Shown: piece after piece, positions 32,172 through 42,016 of the stretch | Position numbering within the stretch: the first letter of the stretch is position 1 | Layout: every line of letters begins with the position of its first letter | Assembly (NCBI GenBank): GCA_017960475.1 | Contig: JAGCZH010000015.1 | Span: 1 to 54,067, forward strand | Length of the DNA: 54,067 bases | Source of the DNA: Bacteroidales bacterium | GTDB taxonomy: Bacteria; Bacteroidota; Bacteroidia; Bacteroidales; P3 | Reading direction: 5' to 3' | The notes under the pieces: generated by a model | Databases searched by the model: none | The model's input: the letters and a program-made list of their open reading frames with translations, nothing else | What the model was told of the DNA's origin: nothing | Translations under genes and position numbers: made by a program

Positions 32172-34439
32172 TTATTTATTTATTTGAGATATTTTCAGGA
32201 AAACCATGCCCTTCTCATTGTCGGATTCTATTATGGCTGATAGATTCTTTTTCTTCATAACTATAGCATTCCCAGTTTCTTTGGATTTAACGATACTAAA
32301 TCCGTTTTTTTCTAATTCTTTCCGGAAATTGTCAGCGGTTTGTCCTTCGAAACCATATACTCTGAAACCGCAATTCATTGCAATGTTTTTATTGTTGTCG
32401 TCGTGAGTCACGGCAATGGAGGTAGACAGGTATTCTTCGCCGAGGGAAGGCAGTTTGACAATGGTTTTGTCATTGGGGACAGTTGACATGGTTGCCAACT
32501 CCGCAAGTGTAATTTCCTGGCTGGGTTGGTATTTAGATTCTGGCTTAAGCTTGACGTTGTTACGGACCAGCTCCATTGTTTTTGAGTTGCCATTTACGCT
32601 TTTATATAGAGCATCTGGTATGTAGAATATGGAGTCCTTTCCTCCCGCGACATTATAGCCGCAACTGAAATCAATGTTTTCAAGATGTATGGCTTTGAGA
32701 TTGTCACATGCTGCAAAGGTATAGTCACCTATCACTTTAACATTTTTGGGTATATGTATCTCGATAAGTGATTTGCTGTTATAAAACGCATTGTTTCTTA
32801 TTGTTGTCAATGAGTTGGGAAGGGTTATGCTTTGCAAATTGTTGGAGTAGAAGGCGCAGTTATCTATTATTTTGACACCTTCGGGTATGCTGTAGTGACG
32901 GCGGCTAAGGGCAGGAAAGGCTATCAAGGTGATGCCGTCGTCGGAGAAAAGGACTCCGTCGCGCACAATGTAATTCTTATTACCCTCTTCTATTTTGAAT
33001 TGTCTTAGATTGAAGCAGTCGGCGAAGGCTTCGTGGTCAATGGTTTCAAGATTTTTGGGCAGTGAAAGCTCTTCAACGCCGCAGTCGGCGAATGCCAAAG
33101 CACCGATATGTTTTAGTGTTTTGGGAAGTGTTATCTGTTTCAGTGCCATGCATTGCATGAAACAATGTTCGGGTATGGAATCTAGTTTTTCAGGAAGAGC
33201 AATTTTCTCCAACTTGGTGCAGAGTTTAAATGCCATGATACCGATCTTTTTGACAGAGGATGGTATGTTTATGCTTTTAAGGCTGTTGTCGTATCGGAAA
33301 GCACAGTTTCCTATGCTCTCTAACCCTTCGGGCAGTGTGACATGTTTCAGACTGTCGGCGACCATTGCGAAATCGGCAATATGTTTTACTCCATTAGGCA
33401 CTATGTAACTAGGTGTCTTATAATTTCCCGGCATAAGTATCAGAGTGTCGCCTTTCGCAGAGAATAATACTCCGTCTACTGATTTGTATTGTTTGTTCCC
33501 CTGTTCGACATTTATTGTTTCGAGAGAAAAACAGTGTTCGAAGACATTTTGCCCTAAATGTTCTATAGTTGCCGGCAGATTGATTGTTTTTAGTTTTCTG
33601 CAGTCGGAAAAGGCGTAATCACCAATTGTTTTAAGATTGTTGCCAAGGGTGATTTCTTTAAGGTCAATACAACTCGAAAAGGCATTATAGCTGATTTCGG
33701 TCACGTTGTTAGGAATTTTGATGCTATATATTTCCGGTGTATCACCAAAATTATTGTTGCTTAGTATGTTGTGGCATATCTCAGTGGTTTTGTACGGGAC
33801 GCCGTTAATGGTGATATATTCTGGAATCACCAAATGGCCATCCTTTACTCCGGTCTTGTCTTTTACTGTTTTGGATAGTTCATAGCCGAAAACAGAGACT
33901 GTATGTTTGGTGCTGTCGTTAATGTAGTAGTGATAGTAATGTCTTTTTTTATAACAGTTGAAATAGATGGAGATAACCCAGGTGCTTTCTTTTGGATATA
34001 ATTTGTCACCTCCGGCGATAGCGCTTTTGGGATTAGTGAATATTGTTATCTGACCTCCATCGCCAGACAATTTATCGCATACTTCTTCTTTGCTGTAATT
34101 AAAACCGGAATATTCTTTCTTAAGTTTGTTTATTGCTTTGTCTTTAAATGCCAAGGCCTCTTTTTGTGTCTTAAAACCATATCCGAGGCGTATTTCATAA
34201 ACCAAGGTCTTTTCAAAGGTGGCCACCTCGAAGAAATCTGGCGTCTTGTCCATGTAGGTGCCGGTGACAGAAACGCTTTGGCCATAATTGACAAGTGTGG
34301 TGAATCCATGGCTTCTTAGAAATGCCAGGAATCTGCCGGGTTGGTTGTGCATGCTTACTCCGGCAAAAGTGATGTCTTGTGCGGTGATTGCGGAGACTAT
34401 AGCAAGCATTAGCGTCATTAATAATAGTGTTTTTTTCAT
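32172..34439 (-). CDS. BspA-like leucine-rich-repeat surface protein
   Basis: A 755-residue exported protein with a signal peptide (MKKTLLLMTLMLAIVSAITAQ). The centre (about 215-620) consists of LRR_5/BspA-type repeats of about 23 residues (for example LKEITLGNNLKTIGDYAFSDC and relatives). An N-terminal module of about 150 residues (AQDITFAGVSMHNQPGRFLAFL...) and a C-terminal module (NIAMNCGFRVYGFEGQTADNFR...) look like related domains flanking the repeats. No type IX sorting tail is present. LRR_5 proteins often mediate adhesion to host or other bacteria; the function here is unknown. It is the last gene of the lpxD/MBOAT cluster, 33 nt after the SprT-like gene. Confidence 0.85.
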   Translation of the reverse strand: MKKTLLLMTLMLAIVSAITAQDITFAGVSMHNQPGRFLAFLRSHGFTTLVNYGQSVSVTGTYMDKTPDFFEVATFEKTLVYEIRLGYGFKTQKEALAFKDKAINKLKKEYSGFNYSKEEVCDKLSGDGGQITIFTNPKSAIAGGDKLYPKESTWVISIYFNCYKKRHYYHYYINDSTKHTVSVFGYELSKTVKDKTGVKDGHLVIPEYITINGVPYKTTEICHNILSNNNFGDTPEIYSIKIPNNVTEISYNAFSSCIDLKEITLGNNLKTIGDYAFSDCRKLKTINLPATIEHLGQNVFEHCFSLETINVEQGNKQYKSVDGVLFSAKGDTLILMPGNYKTPSYIVPNGVKHIADFAMVADSLKHVTLPEGLESIGNCAFRYDNSLKSINIPSSVKKIGIMAFKLCTKLEKIALPEKLDSIPEHCFMQCMALKQITLPKTLKHIGALAFADCGVEELSLPKNLETIDHEAFADCFNLRQFKIEEGNKNYIVRDGVLFSDDGITLIAFPALSRRHYSIPEGVKIIDNCAFYSNNLQSITLPNSLTTIRNNAFYNSKSLIEIHIPKNVKVIGDYTFAACDNLKAIHLENIDFSCGYNVAGGKDSIFYIPDALYKSVNGNSKTMELVRNNVKLKPESKYQPSQEITLAELATMSTVPNDKTIVKLPSLGEEYLSTSIAVTHDDNNKNIAMNCGFRVYGFEGQTADNFRKELEKNGFSIVKSKETGNAIVMKKKNLSAIIESDNEKGMVFLKISQINK

Positions 34440-34472
34440 GATAGTGTATTTGGGATTTGTGTTTACTTTGGT

Positions 34473-35102
34473 TTATTCGTTTTCCAGAACTTCCGCTTCG
34501 CCGCTGACGGAATAGCGTCGATTGTCGTTTAGGCAAAGGCATTGGTATCGGGTACGGTTTTTCTTCAAAACAACAAACCTTAGGTCAGGCTTGGCTTTAA
34601 GCCGAAAAGTTGAGTTGATTGCAAGTTCTTGCACCAGAGTGTAAGGCATTTCTTTGTCGCCCATTAGGAGTCTTTCCAATGCTTTGCCTTTGGCATGGTT
34701 AAGAGGTATACGGGCTGTGTATTTGGAAATTAGCGGCAGACTCTCTTTCGGAAAATGACCGCTTTGGGCATATTCGATAATCAATTCTCGGTAATGACGT
34801 TGCCATTCATGTCCATGGGGCTGTACCGTGCGTCCATGCGAGAGGTTCGTTTCAAGATGTGCCATCTCATGAAGCATGACGAGTAGAAAAAAATGTGGCG
34901 CAAGGTCTCCGTTGACGCTTATTTCGTGATATTTGTGGCTTTGGGTAGGACAACGGTAGTCTCCATATTTGCTTGTTCTGGTTCGTTTTATGTTAAAATG
35001 GATGTTGTGAAGACGGATATAGTCAAAGATCGGGTCTACCGCTGATGGCGGCAGATATCGTCGCAGGATATCTTTGTTCTTCTCTATCTCGGATTCCGTC
35101 AT
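34473..35102 (-). CDS. SprT-like zinc metalloprotease-domain protein
   Basis: A 209-residue cytosolic protein with a SprT-like fold. The active-site motif HEMAH (78-82) and a third ligand histidine in QPHGHEWQRHY match the HExxH...H arrangement of SprT/Spartan-type metalloproteases. Spartan in eukaryotes degrades DNA-protein crosslinks; bacterial relatives are poorly characterised. The C-terminal 60 residues include a basic strand and a CLCLNDNRRY stretch with two cysteines, possibly a reduced zinc ribbon. It is 17 nt after a small lipoprotein gene. Confidence 0.8.
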   Translation of the reverse strand: MTESEIEKNKDILRRYLPPSAVDPIFDYIRLHNIHFNIKRTRTSKYGDYRCPTQSHKYHEISVNGDLAPHFFLLVMLHEMAHLETNLSHGRTVQPHGHEWQRHYRELIIEYAQSGHFPKESLPLISKYTARIPLNHAKGKALERLLMGDKEMPYTLVQELAINSTFRLKAKPDLRFVVLKKNRTRYQCLCLNDNRRYSVSGEAEVLENE

Positions 35103-35119
35103 GGCTAAGTGTTAGAGTA

Positions 35120-35308
35120 TCAAAAGATGACACCGAGGTATGGGATTGTGTCGGTATTAAGGTTTATGTCATTGTTTTCTGCGAAAGTTGGGCAATTGCA
35201 TTTGCGGCTTTTGCGGTGCTTGGACATGTGTATACCGCGATTGCTGCATGCTGTTGCCAACAATAAACATCCTACAAGTAATAAGGTTGTTCTTGTTTTT
35301 CTATTCAT
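35120..35308 (-). CDS. Small predicted lipoprotein
   Basis: A 62-residue protein. A hydrophobic N-terminus (TTLLLVGCLLLATAC) has a lipobox ending at Cys21, leaving a basic mature peptide of about 40 residues with two further cysteines (RKCNCPTF). It is 12 nt after the MBOAT gene and 17 nt before the SprT-like gene, so it belongs to that operon. A role as an envelope helper of the acyltransferase system is possible but not shown. Confidence 0.65.
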   Translation of the reverse strand: MNRKTRTTLLLVGCLLLATACSNRGIHMSKHRKSRKCNCPTFAENNDINLNTDTIPYLGVIF

Positions 35309-35320
35309 AGTTTTCTGTTC

Positions 35321-37267
35321 TTAGAATTGGAAATAAATAAATGGTTGCAAGTCGGCGGTGATAAATTGGTATATTATGAATACTGCCACGACGACAGCAA
35401 TGCCCATTAGCCATAACGGCATGGTGGCAAACCACAGTCGATAACGGCGTTTGAAATTCTCGGGGAGCCAATGGATAATCATTCCAATCACGAAAACGAT
35501 GAAGACATTGGAGTAGGCTGAGATTATTTCTCCTATAGATACAGAACTCCATGATCCTCCAATGCGGTTGACCATGTTCTTGGCTGTGTTCCATGCTATC
35601 TGGTTGGCCTCTGCTGGATCAAGGTTGGATCCACTGCGGAAGAACAGTCGTGTAAATGTGATGAAGACAAAAGTGAGAAAGATATTCCACACGCGGTCAA
35701 TGCTGTTTTGTAGACTTTCGCGGCTGTTGTTTCTGCACAGGGGTCGGACTATTAGATATCGTATTATGGTTCCAAAACAGATTATGCCGCTCCAGATCAC
35801 ACCTAGGTTTAAAGCAGGCGAATGCCATAGAAGGTCGGTGGCAAGGAAAACCACAAAAAGAGCCTCGGTGGCTACTACTCGGGAGCGCGGCGGCAGTTTC
35901 TTCCACCACTTGTATATTAGAATGCCTAGTCCATTAAGGCCACCCCACGTGATGAAGTTGAAGCTGGCTCCGTGCCACATGCCGCCAAGCAACATGGTGT
36001 CCATGTTGTTGACGTTGGTCTTGAATTCTTTTCTGTGCCGTGGGAAGATAAGATATACCGCTATCAGCATTCCGATGACTGTTGTCACCACAAGCGTGAC
36101 CCATGCTGTGTGTGCCATCATCGCCACCACTATCAGCATGCCGCCAAGGATAAGGTAGGATGCCAGAGTGGCCCGTCGGTTTCCTCCAAGGGGTATGTAA
36201 AGATAGTCTTTAAGCCAGTTTGAAAGTGACATATGCCATCGTTTCCAGAATCCTGCCGGATTTGTGGCTTTGTAGGGCGAGTTGAAGTTCTGTGGCAGGT
36301 AGAAACCCATGAGCATGGCGACGCCTATGGCGATGTCGGTATAGCCTGAGAAGTCGGCATAGACTTGGAGAGAATATATGAATAGGGCAGAGAGATTCTC
36401 GAAACCAGTGTATAAAAGTGGGTTGTCGAAGACTCGGTCGACAAAGTTGACTGCCAGATAGTCGCTGAGAATGATTTTTTTCATCAGTCCGTTGAGAATC
36501 CAGAATACGGCGATACCGAATTGACGGCGTGAAAGGAAGTAACGCTTGTAGAGCTGAGGAATGAATTGGTCGGCTCTAACAATGGGACCGGCTACAAGTT
36601 GAGGAAAGAAAGTGGTGTAGAAACCAAAATCGAGAACATTGTCAGCATGTCTGATTTTCCCCTTATATACGTCGACAATATAGCTGATGTTTTGGAAGGT
36701 AAAGAAGGATATTCCTACCGGAAGCAGTATTTTGGAGGCATCGAAGCGTGGCGTCGCTGTGAAGTGGTTGGCAAATTTCGCCAGATGGTTGACAACATGA
36801 AGGTCGCTGTGGAACATGTTGTTGTAGACATCTGTGAAAAAGTAGGCATATTTGAAGTAGAACAACACCAACAAATTGATTACAACGCCTAATATCATAA
36901 GCGCCTTTTGGAGTGTCTTTTTTTCTTGATTTTTGGCATTGTCCATCCATATTCCCAGGAAATATCCCAGAAATGTCGAGAAAATGAGGAGTAAGACAAA
37001 AAGGCCGGATGTTTTAAAGTAGAAAAAGAGACTCACCAGAAAGAGGTATCCGTTGCGAATGTTGAGAGGCGTGAGACGGAAACGGGATTTCTTTCCTATG
37101 GTAGCGTCTGCAGCGGTGTGGTTTTTCCACAGTTTGTGGTTTTGTAACAGGCATAGGCCTGCGAAGACAAGCAGAAAGAAGGCCCAGAAGTTGAACTGGG
37201 TGAAGAGCAGGGGATGTTCTATGTCGAATGAGAAAAGGTCAGTAAGAAATGTAAACAGGGATCTCAT
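35321..37267 (-). CDS. MBOAT-family membrane O-acyltransferase
   Basis: A 648-residue polytopic enzyme of the MBOAT family (AlgI/DltB-like), which moves acyl groups, usually acetyl, across the inner membrane onto extracytoplasmic polysaccharide. The conserved region FWKRWHMSLSNWLKDYLYIP begins at residue 340, and the likely catalytic His432 is in GGMWHGASFNF. About 12 or more membrane spans are predicted. Its start lies 29 nt inside the end of the preceding SGNH hydrolase gene, implying coupled translation. The two SGNH proteins are its probable partners, as in alginate or peptidoglycan O-acetylation systems. Confidence 0.92.
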   Translation of the reverse strand: MRSLFTFLTDLFSFDIEHPLLFTQFNFWAFFLLVFAGLCLLQNHKLWKNHTAADATIGKKSRFRLTPLNIRNGYLFLVSLFFYFKTSGLFVLLLIFSTFLGYFLGIWMDNAKNQEKKTLQKALMILGVVINLLVLFYFKYAYFFTDVYNNMFHSDLHVVNHLAKFANHFTATPRFDASKILLPVGISFFTFQNISYIVDVYKGKIRHADNVLDFGFYTTFFPQLVAGPIVRADQFIPQLYKRYFLSRRQFGIAVFWILNGLMKKIILSDYLAVNFVDRVFDNPLLYTGFENLSALFIYSLQVYADFSGYTDIAIGVAMLMGFYLPQNFNSPYKATNPAGFWKRWHMSLSNWLKDYLYIPLGGNRRATLASYLILGGMLIVVAMMAHTAWVTLVVTTVIGMLIAVYLIFPRHRKEFKTNVNNMDTMLLGGMWHGASFNFITWGGLNGLGILIYKWWKKLPPRSRVVATEALFVVFLATDLLWHSPALNLGVIWSGIICFGTIIRYLIVRPLCRNNSRESLQNSIDRVWNIFLTFVFITFTRLFFRSGSNLDPAEANQIAWNTAKNMVNRIGGSWSSVSIGEIISAYSNVFIVFVIGMIIHWLPENFKRRYRLWFATMPLWLMGIAVVVAVFIIYQFITADLQPFIYFQF

Positions 37268-38705
37268 TTTTGCTCTCGTCAGTGCTTGTTTTTACTTTTT
37301 TGTAGGTTCGTGGTGTCTCTGAATCGCGTGGTTTGTCGCCAACTTTTATGTCTTTGTTGGTTGAGTCAATTGAATGGTTTCTCATATTTATGAGCATGTC
37401 AAAAATGGCGTTGCTCAACATGTCACCCAGCAATTGGTAGCCTTTACGGGTGAAGTGAACTTTGTCACGTGCCGCCAGTTCATTCTCGATCCATTTCACT
37501 ATGGATTCCAGTCCACCCATGATTTCAAACTGGTCCCACACGGCACCACCGCATTGACGTGCAATGCGATAAAAAGCATCACGTGCCATTGGGCCATGGT
37601 CATTGTTTATGCGCTTGCGACCTGATGACCTGTAGCTGTCGTTGTTGGTGATGAAAATAAAGGCACATTCCGGGCTGACAGTTCGAATAGAATCCACCAG
37701 ACTAAGATATTTTTTTCGGAATGCCACAGAATCGAAAGTTGTACCCGCGGCATCGTTGATGCCTATACCGAATATTACCAAGTCGGGTTTGACCAACGCA
37801 AGGTCTTGTTTTAGGTAAGGGCATTTCTTCAGGTAGTCGTTGACAGACGCTCCGTTGACACCTATGGAGTGGAAAGTTATGCCGGGAAGGTCGTTGTCTA
37901 GGAGTATGCCGGTTAGTGTGAATGATTGTCCTTGACTACAAGGCATGATTATGGTTATTGTATCGAATTTCAGGTCTGTATGGTAGATGAAGCGTCGCCC
38001 TGCGGGGTCGATGGAGTCGGGCTCGAGTAGTTCTCCTTTCGTTTCGGATACTGATAGTCTTAGGCGTGGCACAACGTTGTCGGGTGATTCACCAAAGACT
38101 GTTATTTCGTTTGTTGTGAACGCAATGTCGCGTTCGTTCATCATGATGCCCACCTCGGCTATCGAATCGCGGGCTGTAACAGCTATACCGCATAGTCCGA
38201 GTCTGGCTTCAGGCTCTTTGTAGACGTTGCGTGTCAGTTCGAGGGGACGTGAGCGGAACACTTTATAGTCGAAAGGATTGTTGCATTTCTGCGCTGCGGA
38301 ATAGGGGAATAACATTCCGCGAGGTCCTACGGGAAATGTGGCATAGGGTTTGTCGTTGACATTTAAAGCGCGGCAGGCTCCCATAATGAGGTCGCGTCTG
38401 ATTTGGTGAGGGAATGAGCCACCTTGAACATGGGAGGCTCCTATCTGCATCACAGTGATGTTGCCTTTGCCACTTTCAAGCAGACGCCACCATTTTCTCG
38501 CGAAGTTTCGTAATGCCACACTGTCGCCCTCTATGACAAGATGGTTGGCATCGTATTGTATGAAATCAAAAGACTTGTCGACGGAAACAAATAGCTTGCT
38601 TTCGTCAATGAATGTATTGTTGCTTTTGCTGTTTTGGGCACATCCACATGCTGTTGCCATCAATAACAGAGAAAGCATTAGTGTTATTTTAAGTTTATTG
38701 ATCAT
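37239..38705 (-). CDS. SGNH/GDSL-type hydrolase or acyltransferase lipoprotein (second copy)
   Basis: About 488 residues, exported: [21 protein letters not shown] ends in a lipobox-like TAC. Block I is GASHVQGG rather than GDS, block III is IFGIGINDAAG, and block V is DKVHFTRKGY with the Asp-x-x-His dyad. I place the start at the ATG 38705, which overlaps the end of the preceding hydrolase gene by 11 nt. Such SGNH proteins either transfer acetyl groups delivered by an MBOAT or remove them. The C-terminal 60 residues are charged and low in order. It overlaps the MBOAT start. Confidence 0.85.
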   Translation of the reverse strand: MINKLKITLMLSLLLMATACGCAQNSKSNNTFIDESKLFVSVDKSFDFIQYDANHLVIEGDSVALRNFARKWWRLLESGKGNITVMQIGASHVQGGSFPHQIRRDLIMGACRALNVNDKPYATFPVGPRGMLFPYSAAQKCNNPFDYKVFRSRPLELTRNVYKEPEARLGLCGIAVTARDSIAEVGIMMNERDIAFTTNEITVFGESPDNVVPRLRLSVSETKGELLEPDSIDPAGRRFIYHTDLKFDTITIIMPCSQGQSFTLTGILLDNDLPGITFHSIGVNGASVNDYLKKCPYLKQDLALVKPDLVIFGIGINDAAGTTFDSVAFRKKYLSLVDSIRTVSPECAFIFITNNDSYRSSGRKRINNDHGPMARDAFYRIARQCGGAVWDQFEIMGGLESIVKWIENELAARDKVHFTRKGYQLLGDMLSNAIFDMLINMRNHSIDSTNKDIKVGDKPRDSETPRTYKKVKTSTDESKNEIPVYISY

Positions 38706-40173
38706 CGTCATTGCTGGATGGCTGGTTAGTGTTGTCATTTTTGTGGCTCTTCACATCGTTCCATATTTCGTCGAACTGCTCTTTTGTCAGTTTTTTGCGT
38801 ATGGTGAAGAGTTCATATAGTTTGAGGAACGCTTCGCTGAAATAGTCACCCATCAAGGTGGCTCCTTTCATGGTGAAGTGGATGTAGTCGCTTCCCGCCA
38901 ATCCGTTTTTGTTCCATGCCACCATGGAGTTGTCGCCTCCCATGGCATGATAGATGCTCCAGAACGAGGCGTTGTGTTCGTTGGCCATCTTGCTAAGGCT
39001 TTCAACAGTGGCGGCAAGTAGCGGATAAGAGGCCCGACGTCCTCCGATGGTTGTGCTCATGTCGGAGGGTCCAATGAAGATGATTGACGCCTCGGGACAG
39101 GCAGCATGGATATGTTCTATCTGGTTGGCCATCTGTTCACAGTAGTTGTCAATTGCTTTCTGTGTCTTGAAGCATGGTAGTGAGTTGCCTCCAAATTGCA
39201 TCATGATGACTCTGGCACCAATAAGTCGGTAGGCTTCTGTTAGTTGATCGAGATTGACCATTTTGAACTGATGTCCTGAAGTGGAGCGCATACCTATATT
39301 GTCCACTGCGACGCCAGGACCGTTATCGACGAGGACTCCATAAACGTCGGCATTGCCCGACAGAGAGACTGATGCGGTGGTCGTGGCGCTGTCCATTATC
39401 CATGAAATCATATTGACACCTTGCTCGCTCACAGATTGTGTGAAGGTTGCTCCGCCATTGCGGTCCTTCATGGTCGCTGACAATGGGCCGGGACGATTGT
39501 TGAAAAGTACTGATATCCTGGAGAAATGACTCACACGTTCCGTTGCATACTGGCCCTTATAGGGACGTAGCGACATGGTGGCGTTCCCTGTTATTCGCCA
39601 GCTGCGTAGCATGGGACCATAGTTGCCGTTGGCACGTCGGAATGTGCTGTCACCCCATGTCGATTGCCCTGTGAGATAACCGTTACAATACTGGCTGAAG
39701 GTGTATGTGGGACAAGGTTGGCGCAGAGGTAACAAACCTGGTCCGCCACCGCCAAAAACCTCTTGAATACGCTCACGAATACGGCATGTGACTCGGTCGC
39801 TCTCAATCTGGGAGTCTCCATAGTGGAGTATACGCACTACTTTGTTGTCAGACTTGGCTTTTTCAGCAAGCATGAAGAATCCATCGAAGTAACTTATGTC
39901 ATCGTTGGGAAGCCAGAAACGCAGCTGACTCTCGAAGATGATGTTGTAGCACATTTCTATGGAATCGCGGATTCCTGTCAGATCTCGTTCCTCTTCTTTG
40001 ACGAGGTATTCGTCAATGGATTTCTGTTTTTCACGGACAAGTACGCTATGCAATCTTGGGAAACGCAAAGTAACCCCGCCGACAGTCACTCCATCAGCAG
40101 GGAAAACAACACATAGTAGCGCCAGCGCGGCAACTATTATGGCGAAGAATTTTAGTGTTGATGACAGTTTCAC
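38695..40173 (-). CDS. SGNH/GDSL-type hydrolase or acyltransferase (first copy)
   Basis: A 492-residue exported protein with an N-terminal membrane anchor ([19 protein letters not shown]). Block I is [13 protein letters not shown] with the catalytic serine, block III is [10 protein letters not shown], and block V is [10 protein letters not shown] with the catalytic Asp and His. A beta-rich insertion between blocks I and III (about 165-300) resembles the carbohydrate-binding jelly-roll found in PatB/Ape-like enzymes. It overlaps lpxD by four bases at its start and the second hydrolase at its end, so four genes are tightly coupled. Confidence 0.88.
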   Translation of the reverse strand: MKLSSTLKFFAIIVAALALLCVVFPADGVTVGGVTLRFPRLHSVLVREKQKSIDEYLVKEEERDLTGIRDSIEMCYNIIFESQLRFWLPNDDISYFDGFFMLAEKAKSDNKVVRILHYGDSQIESDRVTCRIRERIQEVFGGGGPGLLPLRQPCPTYTFSQYCNGYLTGQSTWGDSTFRRANGNYGPMLRSWRITGNATMSLRPYKGQYATERVSHFSRISVLFNNRPGPLSATMKDRNGGATFTQSVSEQGVNMISWIMDSATTTASVSLSGNADVYGVLVDNGPGVAVDNIGMRSTSGHQFKMVNLDQLTEAYRLIGARVIMMQFGGNSLPCFKTQKAIDNYCEQMANQIEHIHAACPEASIIFIGPSDMSTTIGGRRASYPLLAATVESLSKMANEHNASFWSIYHAMGGDNSMVAWNKNGLAGSDYIHFTMKGATLMGDYFSEAFLKLYELFTIRKKLTKEQFDEIWNDVKSHKNDNTNQPSSNDDDQ

Positions 40174-41204
40174 TGCACTTCAAGGGACTTGATTTTTTTC
40201 TCAAGTTCGTCGACTCGTTTGTATAGTTGATCGAGATTACGTTCGTAGATGTATGTCTTGCGTTGTTTTATGGCGTCGGTTGCAGGAGATCCTAGAATGG
40301 TGACATTGTCGGGGAAATTGTGGGTGACGCCCGACTGGGCTGCAATGGTGACGTTGTTACCGATCTCTATATGTCCAACAATACCGACTTGACCGGCTAT
40401 AATGCAATGTCCGCCAACTTTACTTGATCCAGCGACACCGCTTTGTGATGCCATGACCGTGCTTTCTCCAACAACAACATTGTGGGCTATCTGGCACAGG
40501 TTGTCTATTTTCGCTCCTCGGTGAATGACTGTGGAACCCATGGTGGCTCGGTCGACTGTGGTGTTGGCTCCTATCTCAACATCATCTTCGATAATGACGT
40601 TTCCTATCTGGTCTATCTTCTGATACGAACCGTCCGCTGTCGGAGCAAAACCAAATCCGTCGGCGCCAACAACAACACCGGAATGCAGAATACAACGGGA
40701 TCCAACCACGATGTTTTGATAAATCCTGACGCCGGCAAAGAGTGTGGTGTTGTCACCAATGATGGTGTTGTCGCCAATATAGGTTTGGGGATATATCTTG
40801 GCTCCGTCTCCGATATGGACATTATCACCTATGAAGGCGAAAGGTCCAATATAGCAATCTTTCCCTATGACGGCGGTGGGGGCTATGTAGGCGAGTTTGT
40901 CCACCCCTTTCTTGTCAAGCTGCATCTCATTGTATTTTTTCAGCAGCATGGCGAAAGAAAGATATGGGTCGCTGACTCGAATCAGGGTGGCTCCCACAGG
41001 ATGCTCTGGCACAAAATCCATGCTGACAATGACAGCTGTTGCCGCGGTGTCATAGATATAGTTGGTATATTTGCTGTTGGCAAGGAAAGAGAGACCTCCT
41101 GGTTCACCTTCCTCTATTTTACATAATTTCCATACTTCGGCATTGCCGTTGCCTTCAACTTTCCCGTTCAAAAGCGCGGCAATTTGATTTGTTGTGAATT
41201 TCAT
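40170..41204 (-). CDS. lpxD: UDP-3-O-acylglucosamine N-acyltransferase LpxD
   Basis: Adds the second 3-hydroxyacyl chain to UDP-acyl-glucosamine in lipid A synthesis, using acyl-ACP. The 344-residue protein has the N-terminal uridine-binding domain (1-100), a left-handed beta helix of hexapeptide repeats ([21 protein letters not shown] and following, about 105-290), the catalytic histidine in [11 protein letters not shown], and a C-terminal coiled-coil helix. It is the first gene of the cluster with the SGNH and MBOAT genes, overlapping the next by four bases. Confidence 0.96.
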   Translation of the reverse strand: MKFTTNQIAALLNGKVEGNGNAEVWKLCKIEEGEPGGLSFLANSKYTNYIYDTAATAVIVSMDFVPEHPVGATLIRVSDPYLSFAMLLKKYNEMQLDKKGVDKLAYIAPTAVIGKDCYIGPFAFIGDNVHIGDGAKIYPQTYIGDNTIIGDNTTLFAGVRIYQNIVVGSRCILHSGVVVGADGFGFAPTADGSYQKIDQIGNVIIEDDVEIGANTTVDRATMGSTVIHRGAKIDNLCQIAHNVVVGESTVMASQSGVAGSSKVGGHCIIAGQVGIVGHIEIGNNVTIAAQSGVTHNFPDNVTILGSPATDAIKQRKTYIYERNLDQLYKRVDELEKKIKSLEVQ

Positions 41205-41259
41205 TATATGTGGTGGTGTAAAGGGTTGTAATATATAGTGTTTTCGTATCTTGATTTTA

Positions 41260-41292
41260 AAGGGTAATAATGAAAAACTATTACCCTTTTTT
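41260..41292 (-). terminator. Terminator after the lptC/HHH unit
   Basis: AAGGGTAATA (41260-41269) and TATTACCCTT (41279-41288) form a 10-bp stem with a 9-nt loop; T and A runs flank it, so it can act in both directions. It lies 15 nt downstream of the HHH gene stop and upstream of lpxD. Confidence 0.8.
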
Positions 41293-41306
41293 ATAACGAT
41301 ACATTT

Positions 41307-42014
41307 TTAATTAAATTGTATATAGCCTTGCAATTTTGTAACAGTTGTTTCGTCTATAAGATTAATAAGCAGCAAATCCTGCATGTTTTCTATATGGTGT
41401 CCAGAGTTTCGGTAGTCAACTATGGCTTTGGCTTGGTAATAGTCTATGTATGGGTGTTTTTTTAACTCTTGAACGGTTGCCTCGTTGATTTTTATTTTCT
41501 TATTTGCAGCGTTCACTGTAATGCGCTCAGATATTCCGGAGTAGCACTCATTGGTGAGACCATACACTTCAAGCAACTGTTCTTTGCGCACAAAACCTCC
41601 TAGTAAATCCCGGTATTTCACTATGCGTTGCGACAACACAGGTCCTATGCCGTATAAGCTGCGCAACATTGCCGTATCAGCACTGTTGATGTCAATGACG
41701 GTTCTATTGTATTCACGTTTATGTTCAAAGGGTTGGTATGTTTTGCCATTTACATATCTTCGATAGTCTTTACCATTCTTGTCGGTGTATGAGTGATAGC
41801 GCATCTGTCGCATGCTGTCACGCCTCATACTGTCGGCAGTTCTTATTCCTTCTCCATATTCGTCTACAAGTACCTGAAGCCTGGAATAGTCGGAGTTTTT
41901 GGGATTCCGCTCTTTGATTGGCCAGAATATGAGAACCAGTAACGCGACGACGAGGACGATGCAAAGCACGGTGTAACCGCGCCACTGTCCTCGTGTGGGT
42001 AATGGGATGCTCAT
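41307..42014 (-). CDS. Helix-hairpin-helix (ComEA-like) membrane protein
   Basis: A 235-residue protein with an N-terminal membrane helix (about 12-32, TVLCIVLVVALLVLIFW) and two to three HhH motifs in the C-terminal half (IDINSADTAMLRSLYGIGPVLSQRIVKYRDLLGGF and IKINEATVQELKKHPYIDYYQAKAIVDYR). It resembles Bacteroidota HhH proteins that are distantly like the DNA receptor ComEA. Orientation with a short cytosolic N-terminus would place the HhH part in the periplasm. It starts 2 nt after lptC; no competence gene is adjacent, so DNA uptake is only a possibility. Confidence 0.82.
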   Translation of the reverse strand: MSIPLPTRGQWRGYTVLCIVLVVALLVLIFWPIKERNPKNSDYSRLQVLVDEYGEGIRTADSMRRDSMRQMRYHSYTDKNGKDYRRYVNGKTYQPFEHKREYNRTVIDINSADTAMLRSLYGIGPVLSQRIVKYRDLLGGFVRKEQLLEVYGLTNECYSGISERITVNAANKKIKINEATVQELKKHPYIDYYQAKAIVDYRNSGHHIENMQDLLLINLIDETTVTKLQGYIQFN

Positions 42015-42016
42015 GA

